Positions 1-11,203 are shown, counted from the stretch's first letter. The stretch: 52,122 bases of DNA from Bacillus sp. MRMR6 (GCF_001940785.1 NZ_MSLS01000036.1:1-52122), one strand, 5' to 3'. Made by a program: numbers and translations. Notes: generated by a model from the sequence alone, not told the origin.

Positions 1-266
1 CTCACCAACTAGCTAATGCGCCGCGGGCCCATCTGTAAGTGTCAGCGAGAAGCCGACTTTCAGCTTTCCCTCATGAGAGGAAAAGGATTATCCGGTATTA
101 GCATCGGTTTCCCGATGTTATCCCAGTCTTACAGGCAGGTTGCCCACGTGTTACTCACCCGTCCGCCGCTAACCAAGAGGTGCAAGCACCTCAAGATTCG
201 CTCGACTTGCATGTATTAGGCACGCCGCCAGCGTTCGTCCTGAGCCAGGATCAAACTCTCCATGAA
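1..266 (-). rRNA. rrs: 16S rRNA, 5' part (cut by window edge)
   Basis: The reverse complement carries the conserved 16S start GAGAGTTTGATCCTGGCTCA followed by the usual hypervariable V1 region and conserved GCGGCGGACGGGTGAGTAAC. The gene reads leftward off the window; only about 266 nt are present. The 5' end is placed about 10 nt before GAGTTTGATC, so it is accurate to a few bases. The V1 loop is of the Bacillaceae type. Any open frame across this stretch is rRNA, not protein coding. Confidence 0.98.
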
Positions 267-348
267 AGTTGATATAGCTCATTTGTTACGTTGGCTTCGT
301 TTCAGTTAAGAAACGAAAAAAATTGTTTGTTGACATTTTTGTTTGTTT

Positions 349-366
349 AGTTTTCAAAGAGCAAAC
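349..366 (-). promoter_or_regulatory. rrn leader boxA-like antitermination site
   Basis: Read on the minus strand the leader contains GCTCTTTGAAAACTAAAC, the boxA-type element typical of Bacillus rRNA leaders, where Nus factors bind to prevent premature termination. It lies between the proximal promoter and the start of 16S. The match to boxA is seen directly; function is from family knowledge. Confidence 0.7.
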
Positions 367-394
367 TATTACATCGCCTTAAAACGACTTTATT

Positions 395-423
395 ATCATA
401 CCAAGTTATTAACCTTGAGTCAA
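395..423 (-). promoter_or_regulatory. rrn promoter P2 (sigma-A)
   Basis: Minus strand: -35 TTGACT (423-418), 17 bp spacer, -10 TATGAT (400-395). This is the proximal promoter of the rRNA operon that begins with the partial 16S gene, about 130 nt upstream of the mature 16S end. Confidence 0.85.
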
Positions 424-480
424 TAACTTTTTTAAAAAGTTTTCGCTGTCAGCGAATCGTGTTTCGCAACAACAGATATT

Positions 481-509
481 AATATACCACCATTGGACAT
501 ACAGTGCAA
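481..509 (-). promoter_or_regulatory. rrn promoter P1 (sigma-A)
   Basis: Minus strand: -35 TTGCAC (509-504), 17 bp spacer, -10 TATATT (486-481). It lies about 86 bp upstream of P2, the tandem arrangement usual for Bacillus rrn operons. Confidence 0.7.
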
Positions 510-572
510 TAGTTTTTTTGTGATTTTTATCCTATATATCAATATAGCAATTATTAAGCCATATCATATAGG

Positions 573-598
573 AAAAGCACCGGTTACCCGGTGCTTTT
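573..598 (-). terminator. lysS terminator
   Basis: Perfect 11 bp stem AAAAGCACCGG / CCGGTGCTTTT with a TTAC loop, directly after the lysS stop codon. The U tract is part of the stem. It separates lysS from the rRNA promoters. Confidence 0.85.
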
Positions 599-600
599 AG

Positions 601-2091
<1,491 letters not shown>

Positions 2092-2203
2092 TCAACTCCA
2101 ATTTATATCTTATTATGTAAATCGCTATTCTAGCCTGCGAACCTTTTTCTACATACTTTATTATTTTACACAAAGTTGAGAATTCAGACATCAAAAAAGG
2201 ATA

Positions 2204-2236
2204 ATAAATAAAAACTGCCAGTTATTCACTGGCAGT
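2204..2236 (-). terminator. dusB / folate operon terminator
   Basis: Perfect 9 bp stem ACTGCCAGT / ACTGGCAGT (2214-2222 / 2228-2236) followed on the minus strand by a T-rich run. It ends the folP-dusB transcript before lysS. Confidence 0.85.
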
Positions 2237-2286
2237 CGATTGTTTAAACAAGCATATTATAGAAAACGAGTGTCAATCTGTCAAAT

Positions 2287-3285
2287 CTAGCCTACTATTG
2301 CTTGACTTTCCTTCTCTTCTGCTTCAAGAACTAAGTCATGTAATAAGTTAACTAACTGGTCACGAGTATTACACTCATTGATGCCATGTCTTGCCTTAGC
2401 ATTGCCGCGTACGCCTTTTAAATACCAGGCAGCATGCTTCCGCATTTCTCTTACAGCTATATCCTCATTTTTAAGTGCGATTAGTCGATCTAGGTGTAAG
2501 ATGCATACATCTATCTTTTCACGCACTGATGGATCCCCGAGTAACTTCCCCGTTTCAAGATACTGAACCGTACGATAAATCATCCATGGGTTTCCAAGAG
2601 CAGCCCGGCCTATCATAACACCATCCACACCAGTTTCTTCTAACATTCTCTTTGCATCCTGAGGCGTCTGAACATCGCCATTACCAATGATCGGAATATT
2701 AACTGACTGTTTTACTTCCTTAATAATATCCCAGTTCGCTGTACCTTCATACATTTGGACACGGGTACGGCCATGTAATGCAACAGCTTTTCCTCCTGCA
2801 CGTTCAACAGCTTGAGCATTTTTAACAGCATAAATATGGTCCTCATCCCAGCCCATCCGCATTTTTACGGTAACTGGTTTTTCCACTGCAGCTACTACCG
2901 CTGAAACCATCTCGTAGATTTTATTAGGATCAAGTAGCCATTTAGCACCAGCATCACATTTTGTTATTTTCGGTACAGGACAACCCATATTAATATCAAT
3001 AATATCTGCATTTGTATTTTTATCAACAAATTGTGCTGCTTTAACAAGGGTTTCTTTTACCCCGCCAAAGATTTGCAGGCTCAACGGTTTTTCACGTTCA
3101 TCAATATATAACATATTCATTGTCTTTTCATTTTTCAAGACAATGCCTTTATCACTAACCATTTCAGCACAAACTAAGCCAGCGCCAAACTCTTTTACCG
3201 TTAAACGGAACGCCGAGTTGCATACACCAGCCATTGGTGCTAATACGACTTGATTCTTCATCTGAATATCGCCGATTTTTAACAT
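2287..3285 (-). CDS. dusB: tRNA dihydrouridine synthase, DusB type
   Basis: Flavoenzyme that reduces uridines in the tRNA D-loop using NADPH and FMN. The 332 aa protein begins with the conserved LAPMAGVCNSAFR and contains NMGCPVPKITKCDAGA around residue 100, whose first Cys is the catalytic acid of the Dus family. The TIM barrel is followed by a C-terminal helical domain. B. subtilis has the orthologue (yacF) at the same place, between yazB and lysS. The start has only a weak AGGCGG site and is probably coupled to yazB, 17 bp upstream. Assignment to the Dus family is firm; which uridines are modified cannot be read from the sequence. Confidence 0.95.
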   Translation of the reverse strand: MLKIGDIQMKNQVVLAPMAGVCNSAFRLTVKEFGAGLVCAEMVSDKGIVLKNEKTMNMLYIDEREKPLSLQIFGGVKETLVKAAQFVDKNTNADIIDINMGCPVPKITKCDAGAKWLLDPNKIYEMVSAVVAAVEKPVTVKMRMGWDEDHIYAVKNAQAVERAGGKAVALHGRTRVQMYEGTANWDIIKEVKQSVNIPIIGNGDVQTPQDAKRMLEETGVDGVMIGRAALGNPWMIYRTVQYLETGKLLGDPSVREKIDVCILHLDRLIALKNEDIAVREMRKHAAWYLKGVRGNAKARHGINECNTRDQLVNLLHDLVLEAEEKESQAIVG

Positions 3286-3302
3286 CCAAAATACCGCCTA
3301 TT

Positions 3303-3515
3303 CTATTTTTCTTTTGAGGGAGTAAGCTCCTCAACGCTAATATTTAAGGTTTGACCAATTCTAACTAGTAAATCGCCTGTAGGCAGACGATTTCCTCTTT
3401 CGATCTCCCCTATTATTGAAACTGAAACACCTAGTACCTTTGCAAAGCTTTCCTGTGTATATCCTTTTAGCTTTCGATAGGCACGAATACGTCTTCCCCA
3501 TTTTTCCGCTTCCAT
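3303..3515 (-). CDS. yazB: Small XRE-family HTH protein YazB
   Basis: A 70 aa protein that is essentially one Cro/C1 helix-turn-helix domain: YRKLKGYTQESFAKVLG forms helices 2-3 and SIIGEIERGNR the recognition part. The function is not established; the HTH implies DNA binding, with targets unknown. It starts inside folK, so the two genes overlap by 49 bp in different frames, with its own AAGGAG site before ATG. The folK-yazB-dusB order is the same in B. subtilis, which argues that this overlapping frame is a real gene. Confidence 0.88.
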   Translation of the reverse strand: MEAEKWGRRIRAYRKLKGYTQESFAKVLGVSVSIIGEIERGNRLPTGDLLVRIGQTLNISVEELTPSKEK

Positions 3516-4000
3516 ATCCGAACTCCTTTTTGGTCTTGGTTAGGTAATTCATCCAGCCAAAAGGAAAGAGGCTTTCCTTCAGGCGGAATGATTATATCAT
3601 GATTGATTTCTAAAAGAGGGATAACGACAAAAGCACGTTCCTTTATCCGAGGGTGAGGAACGATTAAGTTCTCTGATTCAATATTTTCTTGGTTATAAAG
3701 CAGAATGTCAAGGTCTATTGTTCTTGGCCCCCACTTAAATTCCCTTTTTCTCCCAAGTTTCAGCTCGATATTTAAACACACTTCTAACAATTCAAAAGCA
3801 TCAAGCTCAGTATTTATCTCAACAACCATATTTAAAAATAAATCTTGATCCTCATATCCAACCGGATCAGTTTCATATATAGAGGAAATATTTACTAATT
3901 CTATACAAGGATGCATTTGCAACTGTTGGAGAGCGCTCAAAAGATAATCATAGCGGCTTTCCATATTCGATCCAAGGGCAATATATGCTTTATTTCCCAA
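3467..4000 (-). CDS. folK: 2-amino-4-hydroxy-6-hydroxymethyldihydropteridine pyrophosphokinase
   Basis: FolK transfers pyrophosphate from ATP to 6-hydroxymethyl-7,8-dihydropterin, the step before dihydropteroate synthesis. The 177 aa product opens with AYIALGSNM and contains the HPPK signature WGPRTIDLDILLY (about residues 92-104), whose two Asp residues bind Mg-ATP, followed by HPRIKERAFVVIPL. It lies 2 bp downstream of folB in the folP-folB-folK cluster and overlaps yazB at its 3' end. All key residues appear intact. Confidence 0.97.
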   Translation of the reverse strand: MGNKAYIALGSNMESRYDYLLSALQQLQMHPCIELVNISSIYETDPVGYEDQDLFLNMVVEINTELDAFELLEVCLNIELKLGRKREFKWGPRTIDLDILLYNQENIESENLIVPHPRIKERAFVVIPLLEINHDIIIPPEGKPLSFWLDELPNQDQKGVRIWKRKNGEDVFVPIES

Positions 4001-4002
4001 TT

Positions 4003-4362
4003 TTATCTACTCCTTGTAATTTCTACTGCAACAGACTGATAATGACCCGGTATCGGAGGATCAGGCTTAATTACTTTTACAGTCACATCTGTTACAAGGC
4101 TGAATTGGCGTAAAACCGTTGTTGCAATATTTTCTGCAACTGCCTCTACAAGCTTATACGGCTTTCCCTCAACAATCCCTTTGCATACATTAAATAGTTC
4201 ACCATAATTTACAGAGTGCTCTAACTCATCTGAATTGCCCGCTTTTTTCAAATCCAAGGAAATAGATAAATCAACATTGAAGCGTTGGCCAAGGCGATTT
4301 TCTTCAGGAAACACACCATGATAGCCATAAAATTGCATATTATTAACATAAATTTTATCCAT
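4003..4362 (-). CDS. folB: Dihydroneopterin aldolase
   Basis: FolB cleaves 7,8-dihydroneopterin to 6-hydroxymethyl-7,8-dihydropterin and glycolaldehyde. At 119 aa it has the family length; it forms octameric rings. The signature FYGYHGVFPEENRLGQRF near the N-terminus carries the substrate-binding Glu, HSVNYGELF carries the conserved Tyr near residue 54, and KVIKPDPPIPGH near residue 100 carries the catalytic Lys. It overlaps the end of folP by 8 bp, so translation is probably coupled, and has an AAGGAG site before its ATG. Confidence 0.97.
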   Translation of the reverse strand: MDKIYVNNMQFYGYHGVFPEENRLGQRFNVDLSISLDLKKAGNSDELEHSVNYGELFNVCKGIVEGKPYKLVEAVAENIATTVLRQFSLVTDVTVKVIKPDPPIPGHYQSVAVEITRSR

Positions 4363-5200
4363 TGTGAGCTCCTTTCCCCATTAGCGCATCCATCATTCTT
4401 GCCATTCTGCTCATTTCCTTCACATCATGGACTCGAATCATTTGACAGCCCTGATGAATTCCGTAACAAACAGATGCACCTGTTCCTTCCATTCTCTCAG
4501 TAACCGGTAATTCTAGAGCCTGTCCAATCATACTTTTCCTTGATGTAGCTAAGAGTACAGGATACCCCAGCGAAGTTAACACTTGCAGGTTTTGCATCAT
4601 TTGAATATTTTCATTGTAGTCCTTTGCAAAACCTATGCCAGGGTCTAAAATTATATTTTCATCCTTAACACCGGCTCTTTTTGCTATTTGAATGCTCTCG
4701 TAAAGGTCATTTAACACATCTCTCAAAAACAAGTTGTAATTCCGCTCTGGGCGATTATGCATTAAGATGATTGGTACACTTTTTTCTGCTGCAACACTTG
4801 CCATTTTATCATCCGCCTTAGCACCCCAAACATCATTAATTAAATGCGCACCAGCTTCTACCGCTTGTTTCGCAACCTCTGATTTATACGTATCAATCGA
4901 AATTGGAACATGTACATGTCGGGCAATCGCCTGGATTACAGGAATAACTCTTTCCAGCTCTTCATCTGCCGATATTTTAGCAGAGCCAGGACGTGTTGAC
5001 TCTCCTCCCACATCAATGATATCTGCTCCATTTGCTACCATTTCTTTGGCGCGTAAAATTGCTTTGTCAACATGATTAAATTTTCCGCCATCTGAAAATG
5101 AATCAGGGGTAGTATTCAATATCCCCATTATTATTGTTTTTCTATTTAACTCTAATGTATATGGACCACACTGAATTTTACCTTCAAATGCTTCTGGCAT
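4355..5200 (-). CDS. folP: Dihydropteroate synthase
   Basis: FolP condenses p-aminobenzoate with hydroxymethyldihydropterin pyrophosphate to give dihydropteroate; it is the sulfonamide target. The 281 aa TIM barrel shows both signatures, MGILNTTPDSFSDGG (about residues 25-39) and DVGGESTRPG (about 63-72), and ATSRKSMIG near the phosphate site. It is the first gene of the folP-folB-folK-yazB-dusB group, with an AGGAGG site. In B. subtilis pabB, pabA and pabC precede this gene; here cysK is the neighbour, so p-aminobenzoate must come from a locus elsewhere or from outside. Confidence 0.97.
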   Translation of the reverse strand: MPEAFEGKIQCGPYTLELNRKTIIMGILNTTPDSFSDGGKFNHVDKAILRAKEMVANGADIIDVGGESTRPGSAKISADEELERVIPVIQAIARHVHVPISIDTYKSEVAKQAVEAGAHLINDVWGAKADDKMASVAAEKSVPIILMHNRPERNYNLFLRDVLNDLYESIQIAKRAGVKDENIILDPGIGFAKDYNENIQMMQNLQVLTSLGYPVLLATSRKSMIGQALELPVTERMEGTGASVCYGIHQGCQMIRVHDVKEMSRMARMMDALMGKGAHNG

Positions 5201-5243
5201 TTATAAACCTCCTAAAAAACCCATACAGTTTTACACTCCTTAC

Positions 5244-5273
5244 ATCATACAAGAAAAAACATTTTCAAAGCAA
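5244..5273 (-). promoter_or_regulatory. Candidate sigma-A promoter for folP operon
   Basis: Minus strand: -35 TTGCTT (5273-5268), 18 bp spacer, -10 TATGAT (5249-5244). It lies directly after the U tract of the cysK terminator, 40-odd nt before the folP start. The -10 is good and the -35 mediocre. Confidence 0.5.
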
Positions 5274-5311
5274 AAAAAAAGAGGCTTATGCCCAACGGAG
5301 CCATCACCTCT
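5272..5311 (-). terminator. cysK terminator
   Basis: Minus strand: AGAGGT ... AGCCTCT stem (about 6 bp) with a large, partly paired loop, followed by nine Ts (5280-5272). The stem is modest but the U tract is long and it sits just after the cysK stop. Confidence 0.6.
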
Positions 5312-5322
5312 ATAACTATAGA

Positions 5323-6249
5323 TTAATTTTCAAATTGATAAAGTGGTGTGCTTAGGTAGCGTTCGCCGTTACTTGGAATAACTGCTAATACTTTTTTACC
5401 TTTACCTAATTCCTTAGCAACCTTTAACGCTGCATAAATAGCTGCACCTGAAGAAATTCCACCAAGAATCCCTTCTTCTTTTGCTGCACGACGTGCATAT
5501 TCAAAAGCTTGATCATTACTAACTTGAATCACTTCATCATAGATATCTGTATTCAAAATATCTGGAACGAATCCAGCGCCAATTCCTTGAATCTTATGCG
5601 GTCCTGGATTTCCACCTGATAATACAGGAGAATCTGTTGGCTCTACCGCATAAATTTTAACATTAGAAAAATTCTCGCGAAGCACTTCACCAGCACCTGT
5701 AATGGTTCCACCTGTTCCAATACCTGATACAAAAGCATCAAGAGCATCCATTTGTTCTACAATTTCCTTACCAGTTGTTCTGCGGTGGACCTCAGGATTT
5801 GCTTCGTTTTTAAATTGCTGAGGCATGAAAAAGCCTTTTTCTTTTGATAATTCTTCAGCGCGGGCAATGGCTCCCTTCATACCTTCAGGGCCTGGAGTTA
5901 ATACAAGCTCTGCTCCATATGCACGAAGTAGATTTCTTCTTTCCATACTCATGGTCTCAGGCATTACAAAGATTGCCTTATATCCTTTTGCTGCAGCAAT
6001 CATAGCAAGTCCAATTCCTGTATTTCCGCTAGTAGGTTCAATAATCGTATCGACGCCTGGCTTAATTAATCCTTTTTCCTCTGCGGCTTCAACCATCGCT
6101 AACGCAATCCGATCCTTTACGCTGCTTCCAGGGTTGAAGTACTCAAGCTTTAAGTATACTTCTGCACTGTTTTCATCTACTAATCTGTTTAACTTGACAA
6201 TAGGGGTTTGGCCGACTAATTCGGCTACAGAATTTGCAACACGAGCCAT
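5323..6249 (-). CDS. cysK: Cysteine synthase A (O-acetylserine thiol-lyase)
   Basis: PLP enzyme making cysteine from O-acetylserine and sulfide. The 308 aa protein has the PLP lysine in [14 protein letters not shown] (about residues 41-54), the substrate loop [10 protein letters not shown] (about 71-80), the phosphate-binding GTGGTITG and GGISSGAA. Length and motifs are standard. It has its own promoter (TTGACA-17-ATAAAT) and terminator. A GGAATAAAA patch upstream of the promoter loosely recalls a CymR site, but the match is too poor to call. In B. subtilis cysK is followed by the pab genes; here it is followed by folP. Confidence 0.97.
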   Translation of the reverse strand: MARVANSVAELVGQTPIVKLNRLVDENSAEVYLKLEYFNPGSSVKDRIALAMVEAAEEKGLIKPGVDTIIEPTSGNTGIGLAMIAAAKGYKAIFVMPETMSMERRNLLRAYGAELVLTPGPEGMKGAIARAEELSKEKGFFMPQQFKNEANPEVHRRTTGKEIVEQMDALDAFVSGIGTGGTITGAGEVLRENFSNVKIYAVEPTDSPVLSGGNPGPHKIQGIGAGFVPDILNTDIYDEVIQVSNDQAFEYARRAAKEEGILGGISSGAAIYAALKVAKELGKGKKVLAVIPSNGERYLSTPLYQFEN

Positions 6250-6295
6250 TATACAGCACCTCTTATTCCGAGTATTTTTATTGGTATTATAATGA

Positions 6296-6324
6296 ATTTA
6301 TCAGTTACCTGCCTGTTTTGTCAA
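6296..6324 (-). promoter_or_regulatory. cysK promoter (sigma-A)
   Basis: Minus strand: consensus -35 TTGACA (6324-6319), 17 bp spacer, -10 ATAAAT (6301-6296), about 47 bp before the cysK start codon. Confidence 0.7.
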
Positions 6325-6361
6325 TTATTTTCATGTTTTTATTCCAAATTTTATTAATAAG

Positions 6362-7288
6362 TTATTCCTTTTTTGTTCCATAAAACCAATCGACCTTCAC
6401 TTCTTCCCAGAAAACCTCTGTTGTAGCAGAGGTTTTCATTTGTTCAATTGCTATTTGACGGCGAATGGGCTGCTTTACCTCCTCAAAGGAATAATCCTTC
6501 CCTTTGATTTTGCCTTCTAAGAGAATAATCGCATAGCCTTGTTCCACTTTAATCGGTCCACTCCATTCCCCGTCGGCTAACTTCTTAACAGCTTGGATAT
6601 ATTCAGCCGGATATCTTTCATCTTCTTCGACAAGATACCCGATGTCTCCGCCCTCATTAGCTGAAAACTCTTCAATTGAACGTTCCATCGCAAGTACTGC
6701 AAAACTAGATCCCTCAGATAACTCCTTTAAAGCAGTTTCTGCCTCCGATTTTGTTTTTACAATAAGATGGGAAAGATGGAAGGTGGTTGGGATATTAAAC
6801 AGTTCCTTGTTTTTCTCATAGTAGGCCTTCAATTCCTTATCAGAAACAACAACATCCTTAGTAAGGATTTCCTCTTTTAATAGACTATTTCGAATTTGCT
6901 CTTTCCAGCGATTTTCACTTATACTCTTAAGCTCATTAAAGGAACTATAGCGCGTTTGAAGTAGTCGATATTCTCGTTCAATGTCCTCTTCTGAAATCTC
7001 AATCTTATATTTCATCGCCATTTCTAAGACGACTTTTTGATCAATCATATCCTTCAATACATCTTTCCCATATCGAGTCTCTAATTCATTAAGCCATTCT
7101 TGTCTAGAAATTTTACCTTTCCCCACTGTTGCAACAACATCTTCCGTAACCGCAAAGTTGGCTAACTCATTCTCCTTTGAAAGGAAATAGGCAACCGTTA
7201 AACAATTAAGAGTGATTAACGCTGCAATCATCAACCAAAGCTGCTTCCTCCTCAATTGCCTCCCCCCAGATTTATTAGTTGGCCTCAT
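6362..7288 (-). CDS. yacD: Membrane-anchored parvulin-type peptidyl-prolyl isomerase (YacD)
   Basis: A 308 aa extracytoplasmic foldase-like protein. A positively charged start (RQLRRKQ) leads into one hydrophobic segment (about residues 17-36, [20 protein letters not shown]) that anchors or exports it. A SurA-like N-terminal helical region ([20 protein letters not shown]) precedes a parvulin domain (about 170-260: [32 protein letters not shown]). It belongs to the PrsA/YacD group and probably helps exported proteins fold. No lipobox is evident, unlike PrsA. Its start overlaps the end of hslO by 14 bp, as part of a coaX-hslO-yacD run. Confidence 0.88.
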   Translation of the reverse strand: MRPTNKSGGRQLRRKQLWLMIAALITLNCLTVAYFLSKENELANFAVTEDVVATVGKGKISRQEWLNELETRYGKDVLKDMIDQKVVLEMAMKYKIEISEEDIEREYRLLQTRYSSFNELKSISENRWKEQIRNSLLKEEILTKDVVVSDKELKAYYEKNKELFNIPTTFHLSHLIVKTKSEAETALKELSEGSSFAVLAMERSIEEFSANEGGDIGYLVEEDERYPAEYIQAVKKLADGEWSGPIKVEQGYAIILLEGKIKGKDYSFEEVKQPIRRQIAIEQMKTSATTEVFWEEVKVDWFYGTKKE

Positions 7289-8153
7289 TTTTTAGTTCTT
7301 CTAATTCTTCTCTCGTAAATAAGTACTTTTCATTACAAAAATGACAATGTGCTTCTGCCTGGCCATCTTCAGTAATCATATCGTCTATTTCGGACGTTCC
7401 TAAGCTGATAATTGCGTCCGCAAATCGCTCTTTAGAACAAACACATTTAAACTGTACCGGCATCGTTTCAAGCACATTCACCTGTTCTTTGCCGAACAGT
7501 TCCTCTAAGATTTCTTCAGGTGTTAATCCCTTCTGAATTAACTTCGAAATAGGTGCGATCGTTTTTAACCGTTCCTCTATCTTTGTGATTGTTTGCTCTT
7601 CAATCCCCGGCATCAATTGAAAAATAAAACCGCCTGCAGCCAGGATCGTGTCGTCTGGATTCACTAAAACACCTACTCCAACTGAAGAAGGTAACTGCTC
7701 AGAAGTAGCAAAATAGTATGTAAAGTCTTCACCAAGCTCACCTGAAACAATTGGCACTTGACCGGAAAAGAAATCGCGAAGACCTAAATCCTTTACTACA
7801 GTTAAAGAACCTTCTGTTCCTACTGCTCGCCTTACATCAAGTTTCCCATGTTCGTTAGCTTCGAAATCAACGTGGGGATTTGAAACATAACCTCGAACTT
7901 CACCTTTTGCATTGCTGTCAACCAAGATGACACCGATGGGACCGCCGCCGTTAATTTTTATCGTTAGTTTATCTTCACCCTTCAGCATAGCACCCATCAT
8001 TACACCTGCAGTTAGTGACCTCCCCAGTGCTGCTGAAGCTACTCTCCACGTCTGATGTCGGCGTTGTGCTTCTGATACAATTTCGGTTGTCCGAACGGCA
8101 TAGGCCCTAATCTGTCCATCATGGGCTAGTGCCTTAACCAAATAATCCTTCAT
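7275..8153 (-). CDS. hslO: Redox-regulated holdase chaperone Hsp33
   Basis: Hsp33 is inactive when reduced with zinc bound; oxidation and unfolding turn it into a holdase that protects proteins from bleach- or peroxide-type stress. The four zinc cysteines are visible near the C-terminus as CVC and, about 30 residues later, CHFC. The chosen ATG at 8153 gives [20 protein letters not shown], the normal family N-terminus (292 aa), and follows AAAGGAG at good spacing. A longer reading upstream has no family support. It lies between coaX and yacD as in B. subtilis. Confidence 0.96.
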   Translation of the reverse strand: MKDYLVKALAHDGQIRAYAVRTTEIVSEAQRRHQTWRVASAALGRSLTAGVMMGAMLKGEDKLTIKINGGGPIGVILVDSNAKGEVRGYVSNPHVDFEANEHGKLDVRRAVGTEGSLTVVKDLGLRDFFSGQVPIVSGELGEDFTYYFATSEQLPSSVGVGVLVNPDDTILAAGGFIFQLMPGIEEQTITKIEERLKTIAPISKLIQKGLTPEEILEELFGKEQVNVLETMPVQFKCVCSKERFADAIISLGTSEIDDMITEDGQAEAHCHFCNEKYLFTREELEELKNEAN

Positions 8154-8230
8154 TGTATAGCTCCTTTCAAGAGTCCCATTTTCTAGTAATACCTTCAGCT
8201 CAGCCTTATTACCTGCTGAGCTGAGAAAGT

Positions 8231-9016
8231 TCATCCATTTCTTATCATGTCCATATTTCGTTTATAGATTAACTGTAACCCTTTTAAAGTTAAAAAGGGA
8301 TCGACAACATCAATCAAAGTAGACTCTTGGGCAATTAAGCTTGATAACCCCCCAGTCGCAATCACTTTAGGTTTTTCTTCACTTTGGTCCATAATCCGTT
8401 TGACAATTCCCTCAACTTGACCAACATAACCATAAACAATCCCAGCCTGCATGGCAGATACTGTATTTTTTCCAATTACTCCTTCTGGTCGTGTAATCTC
8501 AATTCTAGGCAGTTTAGCCGCCTTCGAATAAAGGGCCTCTGTTGAAATTCCAATTCCTGGAGCAATTGCACCACCCATATACTGCCTGTGTTCGTTGATG
8601 TAGCAGTATGTTGTAGCTGTACCAAAATCAACAATAACCAGCGGGCTTCCATATTCATGGATGGCCGCTACTGCATTAACTATTCGGTCTGCTCCAACCT
8701 CTTTGGGATTTTCATACTTTATATTGAGCCCTGTTTTAATTCCAGGTCCTACGACGAGTGGATTAATATTGAAATACTTTTTGCACATTCTTTCTAAAGC
8801 AAACATAATTGGTGGTACAACGGAAGAAATAATAATTCCATCTATATCGGTAAAAGACAATCCAGAGTTTTCAAACAAGGATTTTATAATCATTCCAAAT
8901 TCATCTTCTGTCCGATTTCTATGGGTTTCTACCCTCCAATGATGTTTAAGCTCATCACCTTTATATACCCCTAAGACCGTATTGGTGTTACCAACATCAA
9001 ATACAAAAATCAACAT
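8231..9016 (-). CDS. coaX: Type III pantothenate kinase
   Basis: First step of coenzyme A synthesis: ATP-dependent phosphorylation of pantothenate. The 261 aa ASKHA-fold protein shows phosphate 1 motif [12 protein letters not shown] at the start, [11 protein letters not shown] (about residues 102-112), DFGTATTY and GGAIAPGI. The ATG at 9016 directly follows GTGGTGATC, a nearly full complement of the extended 16S tail, so it is preferred to an in-frame GTG nine bases upstream. It sits after the ftsH terminator and opens the coaX-hslO-yacD group. Confidence 0.96.
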   Translation of the reverse strand: MLIFVFDVGNTNTVLGVYKGDELKHHWRVETHRNRTEDEFGMIIKSLFENSGLSFTDIDGIIISSVVPPIMFALERMCKKYFNINPLVVGPGIKTGLNIKYENPKEVGADRIVNAVAAIHEYGSPLVIVDFGTATTYCYINEHRQYMGGAIAPGIGISTEALYSKAAKLPRIEITRPEGVIGKNTVSAMQAGIVYGYVGQVEGIVKRIMDQSEEKPKVIATGGLSSLIAQESTLIDVVDPFLTLKGLQLIYKRNMDMIRNG

Positions 9017-9085
9017 GATCACCACTTTACCCTAGTTTTCTATATTTTACACTGAAGATATCATATCATAACATAATTAATCGTG

Positions 9086-9113
9086 AAAAAAGAGTGCTTC
9101 ACGGAAGCACTCT
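9086..9113 (-). terminator. ftsH terminator
   Basis: Perfect stem AGAGTGCTTC / GAAGCACTCT around a 3 nt loop, with A and T runs on both sides, so it can act in either direction. It ends the ftsH transcript on the minus strand. Confidence 0.9.
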
Positions 9114-9128
9114 TTTTTTCATAGATCA

Positions 9129-11075
9129 CTATTTATTTTCATCTTCAGAAGGCTTGGAATCATTTTCTGATTCCTTCTTGGTATTGATTGTTATTTTCAC
9201 ATCATCAGTTTTTTTCGGTCCGATAGGTACACTTTCCAAAGCTAGAGTTGGCTCTGGCATATGACCGTGTTCAACCAAATATTTAATTTGTTCAGCAACA
9301 AGCGTTTCTACTTCTAAAAGTGTCTTGGCAATTAGATCTAACTTAGCACGATTTTCCGTAAGGATTGTTCTTGCCTTTTCATAACACTCTTTAATAATCC
9401 TTTGGATTTCTAAGTCAATCTCATAAGCAATCGCATCTGAATAGTTTTGTTCATTATGCAAATCACGACCTAAGAATACTTGACCGCCTTGTGCTTGACC
9501 AAACTGTAATGGACCCAGCTTATCGCTCATACCATATTCAGTTACCATCTTGCGAGCAATAGTTGTCGCACGTTGGAAATCATTGTGTGCTCCTGTACTT
9601 ACTTCACCAAAGACAATTTCCTCTGCTACGCGTCCGCCTAATAAACCGGTTATCTTATCTAACAGTTCAGGCTTTGTCATAAAATAACGATCTTCTCGAG
9701 GAAGCATGACCGCATACCCGCCTGCCTGGCCACGCGGTACAATTGTAACCTTGTGTACCATATCAGCTTCATCTAATACTAAACCAATGACGGTATGACC
9801 GCCTTCATGGAAAGCAACAATGTTACGCTCTTTTTCGGAAATAACCCTGCTCTTTTTTGCTGGTCCAGCAATTACTCGATCAGTTGCTTCATCAATATCT
9901 TCCATATCGATTTTCTTTTTATTTGTCCGAGCTGCAACTAGAGCCGCTTCATTCAATAAATTCTCTAAGTCTGCACCTGAAAAACCAGGGGTACGCATTG
10001 CAATATTCTTTAGGTTAACAGATTCATCTAATGGTTTATTACGGGCATGTACTTTAAGTACTGCTTCTCGGCCAATGACATCTGGGCGGTCAACAGTAAT
10101 TTGTCGGTCAAAACGACCCGGACGTAATAATGCTGGGTCAAGTATATCGGCACGGTTTGTTGCTGCAATGATAATAATTCCTTCATTTGCGCCAAAACCA
10201 TCCATTTCAACTAGTAATTGATTCAATGTTTGTTCACGCTCATCATGTCCGCCACCTAGACCAGCACCACGCTGACGACCTACCGCATCAATTTCATCGA
10301 TAAAAATAATACATGGAGCATTTTTCTTAGCATTTTCAAATAAGTCACGAACTCGGGATGCACCTACCCCGACAAACATCTCTACGAAGTCAGAACCACT
10401 GATTGAGAAGAATGGCACACCCGCTTCTCCTGCCGTCGCCCTTGCAAGTAAAGTTTTACCAGTACCCGGCGGACCTACTAGTAGTACCCCTTTTGGAATA
10501 CGGGCACCTAGCTCTGCAAATTTGCGTGGGTCCTTTAAAAATTCTACTACTTCAACTAGTTCCTGTTTTTCCTCATCTGCACCAGCAACATCTTTAAAAC
10601 GAACCTTTTTCTTATCATCGTTGTAAAGCTTCGCTTTGCTTTTTCCAAAATTCATGACACGGCTTCCGCCGCCTTGGGCTTGGTTTAGTAAAAAGAAAAA
10701 CAAAATAAAGATAATGACAAACGGAATAATGGAGGTGAAGAAGGTAACCCATCCGCTTGTTTCTTTAGCTGGCATCACTTGAACTTCAGAACCTGCGCTA
10801 TCAATACGCTCTAGAATAATTTCACTATTAGGAACGTAAGTGAGGAAGTTAGCACCTTTATTTACATCATCCTGGAATGTACCTCTTACCTCAAAAACTC
10901 CACGTTCAGGCTGCATTGAAAATGTTTTTACTTCATTATTTTCTAATGCCGTAACAAACTTATCATAAGAAATGTTATCAGTCGGTTCGTTGCTTCCATT
11001 GAAGAAACTTACCACGCCAATTATGACTAAAAATATCAATAAATAAAAGATGGTATTACGGAAAATCCGATTCAT
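9129..11075 (-). CDS. ftsH: ATP-dependent zinc metalloprotease FtsH
   Basis: Membrane-bound AAA+ protease that extracts and degrades membrane and regulatory proteins; in B. subtilis it is needed for normal Spo0A activation and stress resistance. The 648 aa protein has two membrane segments (about residues 7-24 and 112-132) around an extracytoplasmic domain, then the AAA module with Walker A GPPGTGKT, Walker [12 protein letters not shown] and the second region of homology [18 protein letters not shown]. The peptidase motif is HEGGH, an acceptable variant of HEAGH, near residue 425. A charged, disordered tail ends the protein. It has its own promoter and terminator. Confidence 0.98.
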   Translation of the reverse strand: MNRIFRNTIFYLLIFLVIIGVVSFFNGSNEPTDNISYDKFVTALENNEVKTFSMQPERGVFEVRGTFQDDVNKGANFLTYVPNSEIILERIDSAGSEVQVMPAKETSGWVTFFTSIIPFVIIFILFFFLLNQAQGGGSRVMNFGKSKAKLYNDDKKKVRFKDVAGADEEKQELVEVVEFLKDPRKFAELGARIPKGVLLVGPPGTGKTLLARATAGEAGVPFFSISGSDFVEMFVGVGASRVRDLFENAKKNAPCIIFIDEIDAVGRQRGAGLGGGHDEREQTLNQLLVEMDGFGANEGIIIIAATNRADILDPALLRPGRFDRQITVDRPDVIGREAVLKVHARNKPLDESVNLKNIAMRTPGFSGADLENLLNEAALVAARTNKKKIDMEDIDEATDRVIAGPAKKSRVISEKERNIVAFHEGGHTVIGLVLDEADMVHKVTIVPRGQAGGYAVMLPREDRYFMTKPELLDKITGLLGGRVAEEIVFGEVSTGAHNDFQRATTIARKMVTEYGMSDKLGPLQFGQAQGGQVFLGRDLHNEQNYSDAIAYEIDLEIQRIIKECYEKARTILTENRAKLDLIAKTLLEVETLVAEQIKYLVEHGHMPEPTLALESVPIGPKKTDDVKITINTKKESENDSKPSEDENK

Positions 11076-11112
11076 CTCTTACCTCCTCCCGCGATAAACG
11101 AACTATTTTTAA

Positions 11113-11142
11113 ATAGTATCATAGAAAATCATTCCATTTCAA
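11113..11142 (-). promoter_or_regulatory. Candidate ftsH promoter (sigma-A)
   Basis: Minus strand: -35 TTGAAA (11142-11137), 18 bp spacer, -10 TACTAT (11118-11113), about 38 bp before the ftsH start. An imperfect palindrome ACTATTT..AAATAGT overlaps the -10. Confidence 0.6.
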
Positions 11143-11203
11143 GAAAATCACTCTTTAAACAGGGTATAACTTAATACGTGAATACCTTTATGTTAGCTAT
11201 CTC

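Noticed and set aside
16..219. Open frame on the plus strand at the left edge
   Set aside because: It lies antisense within the 16S rRNA gene.
5825..6292. 155-codon plus-strand open frame
   Set aside because: Antisense to cysK, with low-complexity composition typical of shadow frames.
6325..6360. CymR-type operator before cysK
   Set aside because: Only the GGAAT core matches; the rest of the motif as I recall it does not, so it is not listed as a feature.
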